DNA from: Candidatus Woesearchaeota archaeon
Lineage (GTDB): Archaea > Nanobdellota > Nanobdellia > SCGC-AAA011-G17 > GW2011-AR17
Assembly (NCBI GenBank): GCA_016211095.1
Contig: JACQSW010000023.1
Location: 1-12,232 of the forward strand
Reading direction: 5' to 3'
DNA: 12,232 nt
Shown here piece after piece: positions 7,607 through 12,232 of the stretch. Made by a program: the position numbers and the translations under genes. The notes beneath the pieces were generated by a model that saw only the letters and a program-made list of their open reading frames with translations, made no database searches and was not told the origin of the DNA. Each line of letters starts with the position of its first letter. Position 1 is the stretch's first letter.

Positions 7607-7675
7607 AAAAAAACACCAACAACCTAAAAAAACAAATACACCTTTTAACACCACCTGCCTAAAGAAAAAGTAACC
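7605..7675. other. Gene-free A/C-rich spacer
   Basis: Between the hairpin terminator and the next promoter the top strand is almost only A and C with some T; no G occurs from 7600 to about 7657. No ORF, hairpin or repeat of note was found. It is the least structured part of the 296-base gap between the 138-aa and 126-aa genes. Confidence 0.6.
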
Positions 7676-7676
7676 C

Positions 7677-7684
7677 TTATAAAT
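7677..7684 (+). promoter_or_regulatory. TATA box for a leaderless transcript
   Basis: TTATAAAT is centred at 7680.5, which puts transcription start at about 7706, exactly on the A of the ATG of the 126-aa gene. No Shine-Dalgarno precedes that ATG, so a leaderless mRNA is predicted. Confidence 0.6.
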
Positions 7685-7705
7685 TCCAAAATAATTACTT
7701 AAACC

Positions 7706-8086
7706 ATGCAATATTTAGTCAATCAAATTGTCAACAAAGGAATTGACAGCCTTGACCACTCAATGTTGAGCGAAGATTTAAGAAATGAACTTTTCACAAA
7801 AGCAGGCGAGCTATTTATCAAAGAGGGCAAACATTTCGAGGGAGTGAAATGCTTGGCGATAGCTCAAAACATCGCTAAATTAAAAGAGTACGGCAATTAT
7901 TTCGTTGAAAGAATACTCCCTGAATTCGCAATTCTATGCTTCATCCAACTCAAAGACGAAGACATGATAAAAAAAGTCGGGCCCGCCTGCATCGACAAAG
8001 GCTACTACAACATCGCAATAAAAGCTTACGAAGCTATCGGCGACAAAAAAATGGCTGAATTCGTAAGAAAAAACTTCTTAGAATAA
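7706..8086 (+). CDS. Small TPR-like alpha-helical protein (126 aa), function unknown
   Basis: The protein is predicted to be almost all helix and soluble. Two segments resemble tetratricopeptide-type hairpins: about 28-60 (AGELFIKEGKHFEGVKCLAIA) and about 88-122 (GPACIDKGYYNIAIKAYEAIGD), the latter matching the TPR pattern A-x-x-x-G-x-Y-x-x-AI-x-AYE. Such short helical repeats usually mediate protein contacts; no enzymatic motif is visible. The gene uses many C-ending codons (ATC, TTC, GAC, AAC) and differs in codon style from the T/G-ending MoxR operon. It precedes RNase HII by 60 bases but each gene has its own TATA-like box, so a shared operon is uncertain. Confidence 0.8.
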   Translation: MQYLVNQIVNKGIDSLDHSMLSEDLRNELFTKAGELFIKEGKHFEGVKCLAIAQNIAKLKEYGNYFVERILPEFAILCFIQLKDEDMIKKVGPACIDKGYYNIAIKAYEAIGDKKMAEFVRKNFLE

Positions 8087-8103
8087 GCTAAATTCCGATT
8101 AAT

Positions 8104-8122
8104 CTTATAAAAAAATTTAAAA
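8104..8122 (+). promoter_or_regulatory. Promoter region of the RNase HII gene
   Basis: Two A/T-rich boxes lie here: CTTATAAA (about 8104-8111), predicting a start near 8134 and a 13-base leader, and ATTTAAAA (8114-8121), predicting a start near 8144 and an almost leaderless mRNA. There is no clear Shine-Dalgarno before ATG 8147. Confidence 0.45.
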
Positions 8123-8146
8123 GCAAACAAATCCAATTAAAAAGAA

Positions 8147-8803
8147 ATGGTTTTAATTTGCGGTGTGGATGAAGCAGGACGCGGACCGGTAATTGGCCCC
8201 CTCGTAATCTGTGGAGTAACAATACAAGAAGAGAACCTGCCACTCCTAGAAAAGCTGGGGGTTAAAGATTCAAAACTTTTAACGCCTAAGCAAAGGGATT
8301 TTTTGTTTGAAAAAATAATTAAAACAGTAAAAGATTATAAGTTAATAATTATTCCACCAAGAGAAATTGATGAAGCATTAGCTTCTAATGAGATTAATCT
8401 TAATTGGCTTGAAGCAATAAAAACAGCAGAAATAATCAACCATCTTAAGCCGCAAAAAGTCATTGTTGATTGCCCATCAAACAACATAAAAGCCTACTCT
8501 TCTTATCTTAAAGATCGTTTAAACAATAATGATGTGGAGGTAATCTGCGCTCACAAGGCAGATGTCAAATTTATCATTGTCTCAGCTGCAAGCGTGATAG
8601 CAAAAGTGGTAAGAGACAGGGAAATAGAAGAAATAAAGAAAGAGTTGGGGAAGGATATAGGGAGCGGTTACCCCTCTGATCCTACTACAAAAAAGTTTTT
8701 GCAGGAAAATTGGGATAAGCATCCCGAAATTTTTAGGAAGAGTTGGCAGACTTACAAAAATGTTTCAAATAAGAAAGGCCAAAAAAGATTGGATAAGTTC
8801 TAG
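8147..8803 (+). CDS. rnhB: Ribonuclease HII with C-terminal PIP box
   Basis: Ribonuclease HII (218 aa, the usual archaeal length) cleaves the RNA strand of RNA-DNA hybrids and incises DNA at single ribonucleotides, with a metal-dependent active site. The signature GVDEAGRGPVIGPLV (6-20) supplies Asp8 and Glu9. Asp108 (IVDCPS) and Asp139 (HKADVKF) complete the DEDD set. AASVIAKVVRD and GSGYPSDP (172-179) are also typical. The last seven residues, QKRLDKF, fit the PCNA-interacting pattern Q-x-x-L-x-x-F known at the C terminus of archaeal RNase HII, so the enzyme is probably recruited to the sliding clamp. The stop codon overlaps the converging ndk stop in a shared CTAG. Confidence 0.97.
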   Translation: MVLICGVDEAGRGPVIGPLVICGVTIQEENLPLLEKLGVKDSKLLTPKQRDFLFEKIIKTVKDYKLIIIPPREIDEALASNEINLNWLEAIKTAEIINHLKPQKVIVDCPSNNIKAYSSYLKDRLNNNDVEVICAHKADVKFIIVSAASVIAKVVRDREIEEIKKELGKDIGSGYPSDPTTKKFLQENWDKHPEIFRKSWQTYKNVSNKKGQKRLDKF

Positions 8804-9279
8804 AATATCTCTTTTTCTTGGCTGATCTTGTAAGTGTGAATTTCTGTTGGCGTAAACCATAACGCGACTTCTTTTTTGGCTTCTTCCACGCTTCCTGATG
8901 CGTGAACCAAATTTTTGATTGTTATCCCTTTGCTGTCAGAGTATTTGTAGCTTGTATGGGCGAAGTCTCCCCTTATTGTTCCGAGTTCTGCACTTTTCGG
9001 TTCTGTTGCACCAACTATTTTTCTTACGTATTCTACTGCGTGTATGCCTTCGATTGCAATTGCGACGAGTGGTGCACTGGTTATGAACTCTTCTAGCCCC
9101 TTATAAAAATCTTTTTCTATATGCGCAGCGTAGTGTTTTTTTGCGAAGCTTTTGTCTATCCAAACCATTTTTAAGCCCACTACTTTCAGGCCTCGCTGCT
9201 CAAATCTCTTTATTATTTCTCCAACTAATCCCCTAAGAATGCCGTCGGGTTTTATTAGGACTAATGTTCGCTCAATCAT
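8800..9279 (-). CDS. ndk: Nucleoside diphosphate kinase
   Basis: Nucleoside diphosphate kinase (159 aa) transfers the gamma phosphate of ATP to NDPs through a phospho-histidine. Visible: RTLVLIKPDG (4-13, Lys10 in the nucleotide site), GATEPKSAELGTIRGDFA (90-107) and the active-site block NLVHASGSVEEAKKE with catalytic His126. The canonical H-G-S-D is H-A-S-G here, and the segment TSYKYSDSKGITIK before the histidine (109-122) is longer than in classical enzymes. It is the last gene of the ribosomal operon, 9 bases after the L24e stop. The order L7Ae-S28e-L24e-Ndk is conserved in many archaea, where infB often follows; here RNase HII converges instead. Confidence 0.95.
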   Translation of the reverse strand: MIERTLVLIKPDGILRGLVGEIIKRFEQRGLKVVGLKMVWIDKSFAKKHYAAHIEKDFYKGLEEFITSAPLVAIAIEGIHAVEYVRKIVGATEPKSAELGTIRGDFAHTSYKYSDSKGITIKNLVHASGSVEEAKKEVALWFTPTEIHTYKISQEKEIF

Positions 9280-9288
9280 TCTTTTTTA

Positions 9289-9459
9289 TTATTTTTTGTT
9301 AGGGTTTGTCCATTTAAATTTGGCGGCTTTCCTGCCAAGTTTGAACATATTTTTTTCGCATTTTTTTGAGCAGAGATTAAATATTTTTCCTGCTTTGTCA
9401 ACGATTATTTTACCTGTTCCTTTTTCTATTTCTATTGAGCAGAATGAGCATTTTGCCAT
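9289..9459 (-). CDS. rpl24e: 50S ribosomal protein L24e
   Basis: A 56-aa zinc-ribbon protein of the large ribosomal subunit. Cys4 and Cys7 (KCSFC) and Cys30 and Cys34 (CSKKC) form the four-cysteine zinc site. G-x-G-K-I-I-V-D and the basic tail K-N-M-F-K-L-G-R-K-A-A-K-F-K-W-T match the L24e family, where they contact rRNA. The ATG (9457-9459) is one base after the S28e stop, so the genes are translationally coupled. GGAAG near the end of S28e may act as Shine-Dalgarno. The length is typical for archaeal L24e. Confidence 0.93.
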   Translation of the reverse strand: MAKCSFCSIEIEKGTGKIIVDKAGKIFNLCSKKCEKNMFKLGRKAAKFKWTNPNKK

Positions 9460-9460
9460 T

Positions 9461-9784
9461 TTATTTTCTTCCTTTGCTTAGCCTTCTTGCTTCTATTTCT
9501 GTTTCCCTAAGCATCAGTATGTCTTGTATTCTTACAGGGCCTTTTACGTTTCTTGTCAGTATTTTGTTTGAGTCTCTTCCGTCTAGCACCTTGCATCTTA
9601 CTTGTATTACTTCTCCGCGGCTTCCAGTTCTTCCAACTATTTCTTCAACCCTTGCAGGCACGGCGAATGAAAAGGATGACGCTCTCGGTGCTTCTTTTTT
9701 TTGCAGTTTCTGTTCTTCTGTTTCCTTTTTTTGCAGTTTCTGTTCTGGTTGCGGTTTTTTTTGGTTTTTTTGTTGTTCTTCCAT
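9461..9784 (-). CDS. rps28e: 30S ribosomal protein S28e with an N-terminal extension
   Basis: Residues 41-107 are a complete S28e domain (VEEIVGRTGSRGEVIQVRC, then GRDSNKILTRNVKGPVRIQDILMLRETEIEAR), an OB-fold protein of the small subunit near the mRNA exit channel. Ahead of it lies an unusual low-complexity segment of about 35-40 residues rich in Gln, Lys and Glu, with a tandem QKLQKKE repeat. Family members are normally about 70 aa. The ATG at 9784 is 2 bases after the L7Ae stop; the frame is open further upstream, but only inside the L7Ae gene. A shorter product is not possible from an internal ATG, since none lies between the extension and the conserved domain. A GTG, TTG or other non-ATG start was not excluded. 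Confidence 0.92.
   Translation of the reverse strand: MEEQQKNQKKPQPEQKLQKKETEEQKLQKKEAPRASSFSFAVPARVEEIVGRTGSRGEVIQVRCKVLDGRDSNKILTRNVKGPVRIQDILMLRETEIEARRLSKGRK
9683..9742 (-). repeat. 30-bp tandem repeat in the S28e extension
   Basis: Two in-frame 30-bp units (9742-9713 and 9712-9683) encode QKLQKKETEE and QKLQKKEAPR. On the top strand the block TTGCAGTTTCTGTTCT occurs at 9701-9716 and 9731-9746, identical and exactly 30 bp apart, which points to a recent slip or duplication. Confidence 0.85.
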
Positions 9785-9786
9785 TT

Positions 9787-10125
9787 TTATTCTTTCGAAA
9801 GGTTGGCTAGGACCATTTGCATTGTTTTTTTGGCTTCTCCTTCTTGTAGTACTACTATGCTTACTGTTGCTATTTGAAGGCCTGCTGCTGCGCCTAGTTC
9901 GTCTTTGCTTGGTACTTCGACGTATGGCACGTTTTTTTCCTTGCATAAGGGTTTTAGGTGCATTGTCACTTCTGGCGGGTTAGCGTCTCTAGCTACTACT
10001 GCCAGTTTTGCTATGCCTTTTTCTAGTGCCTTTGTTGTTTCGTTTGTTCCTTTTTTTATTTTGCCGGTTTCCCTTGCTAGTTCAACGATTTCGTAAACTT
10101 TGCTTATTAGTTCTTTTTCTTCCAT
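9787..10125 (-). CDS. rpl7ae: 50S ribosomal protein L7Ae (K-turn RNA-binding protein)
   Basis: L7Ae (112 aa; the family is about 115-125) binds kink-turn RNA. In archaea it serves the large ribosomal subunit, box C/D and H/ACA RNPs and RNase P. Family marks: GTNETTKALEKG (26-37) with the RNA-binding N-E-T-T-K, then KLAVVARDANPPEV, HLKPLCKEKNVPYVEVPSKDELGAAAG. It is the first gene of the operon and has the best Shine-Dalgarno of the window (AAGGAGGA, minus strand, 10141-10134), 8 bases before the ATG. A promoter about 100 bases upstream implies an about 80-base leader. L7Ae of other archaea represses its own mRNA through a leader K-turn; whether this leader holds one could not be settled by eye. 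Confidence 0.96.
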   Translation of the reverse strand: MEEKELISKVYEIVELARETGKIKKGTNETTKALEKGIAKLAVVARDANPPEVTMHLKPLCKEKNVPYVEVPSKDELGAAAGLQIATVSIVVLQEGEAKKTMQMVLANLSKE

Positions 10126-10227
10126 TTTTGTGTTCCTCCTTCATTACATCGAATTCCAAAAAACCTTGGGCTTTTCTTCATTTCCAACATTTAGGAGCTC
10201 AATTGTTTTTTTGAGGGAATTGTTTTG

Positions 10228-10242
10228 TTTAAAAAGCTTTCG
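10228..10242 (-). promoter_or_regulatory. Promoter of the L7Ae-S28e-L24e-Ndk operon
   Basis: On the minus strand CGAAAG (BRE-like, 10242-10237) is followed by CTTTTTAAA. The box centre near 10232 predicts a start near 10206 and a leader of about 80 bases. The region 10142-10319 is a divergent promoter region shared with the hydrolase gene; no other clear structure was seen in it. Confidence 0.5.
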
Positions 10243-10284
10243 TATCACTTTTTTTGTATTTTTGGGGAATGATTGTATGGTAAA

Positions 10285-10293
10285 TTTTATAAA
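10285..10293 (+). promoter_or_regulatory. TATA box of the hydrolase gene
   Basis: TTTTATAAA is centred at 10289 and predicts a start near 10315, 5 bases before ATG 10320. A GTG at 10302 in the same frame lies upstream of that point, which is why the later ATG was chosen as the start. Confidence 0.55.
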
Positions 10294-10319
10294 GTTGATG
10301 TGTGAAAAGGTTTGTCACA

Positions 10320-11078
10320 ATGGGTTTGGCTAATCTTGTACGAAACGAAGTTGAGCATGGGCTAAAAAATGTTTTTGGCGTTTTGAAAGAGAGGATTAAT
10401 GGGAAGAGGTTTAGCGTTAAAAATCTTGATCAACAAAGAGCCGTTGAGAAGAATCCCGTCGTTCTTTTGCATGGTTACCTACAGAATCGTGGGGTGATGT
10501 TGCCTCTTGAAACAAAACTTCGAAGTGAAGGTTTCGGATGCGTGCACAGGTTAAATTATGATTTTTTTAGGGGCGTTGAGGAAACAGCTGGCTACATCAA
10601 TAAAGAACTTAAGATTATCTTATCAGCTACTAGAGATAAAAAAGTTGATTTGGTTGGGCATAGCTTGGGGGGATTAGTTGCTCTTTACACCAGCTTAGCA
10701 TTTCCGGAAAAAGTAGATAGGTGCGTGATGTTAGGTTCCCCTAATCACGGTACGTGGCTTGCGTCTTTTGGGTATCTTGCGGTTTTAGGCAAGCCATTTA
10801 AGATTTTTGGAATGAAGTTTGATTGTGGCAGCGCATTAGATATGACGCCCGGAATAGGTTTCCAAAAAAAGTTGAGGGGCTTATATAAAAATGATGGTGT
10901 AAGGCGTTACAGCATATTCACTCCTTTCGATGCGCTCATAATAGAGAAGAATAGTGAGAAGTTAAGTTATGCATGTAATGTAAATACTGAAGATTTGGGT
11001 GCGAAAGATGTTGGCCACGCATCCATACTTACTGATGATAGAGTCATGGATTATATTGTGGGATTGCTTAAAGAATGA
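10320..11078 (+). CDS. Alpha/beta hydrolase, lipase/PGAP1-like
   Basis: A serine hydrolase of 252 aa. PVVLLHGYLQNRG (about 46-58) gives the oxyanion-hole HG motif, and VDLVGHSLGGLVALY is the nucleophile elbow with Ser115. LGSPNHGTW follows. Asp204 in FTPFDALI and His233 in DVGHASIL complete a credible catalytic triad. The pattern resembles triacylglycerol lipase / PGAP1-like esterases; the true substrate (lipid ester, acyl chain or other) cannot be read from sequence. There is no signal peptide, so it acts in the cytoplasm. The frame is open 6 codons further to GTG 10302, but the promoter favours ATG 10320. Its stop overlaps the next ATG (ATGA), so it is translationally coupled to the 204-aa protein. 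Confidence 0.9.
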   Translation: MGLANLVRNEVEHGLKNVFGVLKERINGKRFSVKNLDQQRAVEKNPVVLLHGYLQNRGVMLPLETKLRSEGFGCVHRLNYDFFRGVEETAGYINKELKIILSATRDKKVDLVGHSLGGLVALYTSLAFPEKVDRCVMLGSPNHGTWLASFGYLAVLGKPFKIFGMKFDCGSALDMTPGIGFQKKLRGLYKNDGVRRYSIFTPFDALIIEKNSEKLSYACNVNTEDLGAKDVGHASILTDDRVMDYIVGLLKE

Positions 11079-11689
11079 ATAAGAAAGAGATTAAACGTTT
11101 GTTCTCATCTTATAATAAGAAAGATGTAGTAAAGAAGGGGTTTGCGTTTGCCGTGAATGACTCTTTGAAGGATATTATTGAAGATTATTGCTTTTTTTTG
11201 GATAAAGTTGCACATGAGTCAAACATTTTTGAGATTTTTGAAGTTGCTAAAGGCCATGTTGAGTTGGTAAGGTATAACAAACTAGACGTGAACCAGCTAT
11301 GTTGCGAGGTTAATGAGTTAGTTTCTCGTACGGGATCTTTTGTTGAGTTTTCTCTTTATTTGTCAGCTTTGATTCAGAAAATTGCTAAACCGAATGAAGT
11401 TTTCTTTTTGGATTTGAGCAATTTGTCCCCTTTGGAGAGGATTGGTTTTTCTTTGAAAAAGGTGAAGCTTGATATTCGTGGCGATTTTGGTTATTGGTTG
11501 GGTATGAATGCTAAGGATTGCGAATTTTTGGTTCATGGTGATCTTGTTATTAGGCCTGATGTAAGTTTGGAGGGTGCAGGTATTGGCGTGAATGCGGTGG
11601 ATTGTAAGATTGTTATTTGTGGTTATTGCCCTCGTGAGGCTTTGTCTAGTTATTGTTCTGGCACGAAGATTAGTATCATCAACAAATAA
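11075..11689 (+). CDS. Unknown 204-aa protein with GXGXG-like beta-helix repeats
   Basis: No family is firmly recognised. Residues 1-125 look mixed and helical without clear motifs. From about 130 a beta-helix-like part contains two aligned repeats, LGMNAKDCEFLVHG (142-155) and IGVNAVDCKIVICG (170-183), the first preceded by LDIRGDFGYW. This pattern resembles the GXGXG beta-helix of glutamate synthase and formylmethanofuran dehydrogenase subunit C, but is too short to prove homology. The start ATG overlaps the hydrolase stop by 4 bases, and no strong Shine-Dalgarno is present, so coupled translation and a shared function with the hydrolase are likely. The C terminus has several Cys (149, 177, 182, 185, 194), which could bind metal or be chance. 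Confidence 0.8.
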   Translation: MNKKEIKRLFSSYNKKDVVKKGFAFAVNDSLKDIIEDYCFFLDKVAHESNIFEIFEVAKGHVELVRYNKLDVNQLCCEVNELVSRTGSFVEFSLYLSALIQKIAKPNEVFFLDLSNLSPLERIGFSLKKVKLDIRGDFGYWLGMNAKDCEFLVHGDLVIRPDVSLEGAGIGVNAVDCKIVICGYCPREALSSYCSGTKISIINK

Positions 11690-11692
11690 ATA

Positions 11693-11733
11693 TAGTCACT
11701 AATTAGTTACAACAAAACAAAAGGTTTATATAT
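11693..11733 (+). promoter_or_regulatory. Operator-promoter module, copy 3
   Basis: Inverted repeat GTCACTAATTAGTTAC (11695-11710, one mismatched pair), then AACAAAACAAAAGG and TTTATATAT (11725-11733). The centre-to-TATA distance is 22.5 bp (centre 11702.5), the same as in copies 1 and 2. Predicted start is near 11755, giving a 17-base leader with GAGG at 11756-11759 before ATG 11772. Confidence 0.78.
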
Positions 11734-11771
11734 GAGTTATACTTTACTAGTAGAAGAGGACAATCAAAAAA

Positions 11772-12232
11772 ATGGGAGACAAAGAAAATCCTCAAAAACC
11801 AAAAATAATTCTGAGAAAAGCAGACGAAGAAGAAACTATAATAAAACTAAAGAAACAAGCTATCGAATACGAAATAAAATTAGCATACCAACAAAGAGAG
11901 CTACAAGAAAAAGACAAAAAAATACGTGAACTCATCACAGATATTATAGACGCAGAAAAAGAAATAGCTCTCATAAAAAAAGCAACACCAGAAATAGTCT
12001 TAGAAACAATAAAACAAGTTTGCAAACAAAAACCACAAGAAACTAACAGCGAACAAGACCTCCCAACACCAGCAAAGCAACAACCGCCAAAAGTAACGCC
12101 AACGACTCAACCAAAAAATGCACTTGAAACTTATCAAACAGAACTAACACAAATAAAGCTAAATGCAAAAAACTTGGAAGAAAGGCTAAATGCCCAGATA
12201 ATCGGCCAAGAAGAAATAAACAAAAAAATAAA
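11772..12232 (+). CDS. Coiled-coil protein leading into a probable AAA+ module (3' end outside window)
   Basis: The frame stays open from ATG 11772 to the window end (153 complete codons). Residues about 18-70 are charged and heptad-like (KLKKQAIEYEIKLAYQQRELQEKDKK), a predicted coiled coil. A Pro/Gln/Thr-rich linker follows (about 88-115), then a second helix and LEERLNAQIIGQEEINKKI. I-I-G-Q-E-E-I is the box that opens many AAA+ ATPase domains (compare IVGQEEVV in the MoxR protein here), so an ATPase domain probably continues beyond the edge. The promoter predicts a start near 11755; an overlapping frame from the ATG in the TATA box (11732) is rejected. Codons are A/C-rich, in sharp contrast to the T/G-rich gene just before. 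The exact family (Clp-like, CbbX-like, other) is unknown. Confidence 0.8.
   Translation, partial: MGDKENPQKPKIILRKADEEETIIKLKKQAIEYEIKLAYQQRELQEKDKKIRELITDIIDAEKEIALIKKATPEIVLETIKQVCKQKPQETNSEQDLPTPAKQQPPKVTPTTQPKNALETYQTELTQIKLNAKNLEERLNAQIIGQEEINKKI

Noticed and set aside
9435..9983. 182-aa Ser/Leu/Phe-rich frame on the plus strand
   Set aside because: It is antisense to S28e and L7Ae; its low-complexity composition comes from A/G-rich codons read backwards.
11732..11929. 65-aa frame beginning at the ATG within TTTATATATG
   Set aside because: It starts inside the TATA box of copy 3 and overlaps the longer open frame from 11772, which continues to the window end.
1..12232. tRNA, rRNA, CRISPR array, insertion sequence or toxin-antitoxin genes
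   Set aside because: No cloverleaf, spaced direct repeats, transposase motifs or terminal inverted repeats were seen on either strand; the only repeats are within genes or are the promoter modules.

Overview
The window (about 36% G+C by eye) reads as a chromosome segment of an archaeon, most likely a DPANN lineage of the Woesearchaeota/Pacearchaeota kind. The evidence is an archaeal ribosomal cluster (L7Ae, S28e, L24e) followed by nucleoside diphosphate kinase, an RNase HII with a C-terminal PCNA-binding motif, BRE/TATA promoters, a mix of leaderless and Shine-Dalgarno-led genes, and a giant Asn-glycosylation-rich surface protein with a C-terminal membrane anchor. The lineage is inferred from gene style only; no search was run.

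Layout. (1) 81-4043 (+): secreted, membrane-anchored surface protein of 1320 aa with about nine cadherin/Ig-like repeats, a lectin-like insertion and roughly 90 N-glycosylation sequons. (2) 4105-6907 (+): a tight MoxR AAA+ ATPase / DUF58 / membrane VWA operon. (3) 6913-7705: two copies of an unusual operator-promoter element. One drives an unrecognised 138-aa protein; the other faces a gene-free stretch that ends in a strong hairpin plus T-tract and so probably encodes a small RNA. (4) 7706-8803 (+): a TPR-like 126-aa protein and RNase HII. (5) 10125-8800 (-): compact L7Ae-S28e-L24e-Ndk operon, converging on RNase HII with a shared CTAG. (6) 10320-11689 (+): alpha/beta hydrolase (lipase-like) translationally coupled to a protein with GXGXG-like beta-helix repeats. 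(7) 11693-end (+): a third copy of the operator-promoter, driving a coiled-coil protein that reaches a probable AAA+ module at the window edge.

How they fit together. The MoxR/DUF58/VWA set is a known type of chaperone-adaptor system for maturing or remodelling protein complexes, and it lies directly behind a very large surface protein, so a role in envelope biogenesis is plausible. The most novel signal is the three-copy regulatory module. An inverted repeat (GT[A/C]ACT-N4-AGTTAC) is centred exactly 22.5 bp upstream of an identical TTTATATAT box each time, with a conserved ACAA-AC-AAAGG spacer/BRE. It is placed where archaeal activators bind, and it would link an unknown small protein, a candidate small RNA and an AAA+ protein into one regulon. 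The candidate RNA begins near an ATCACCTC stretch identical to the archaeal 16S anti-Shine-Dalgarno sequence.
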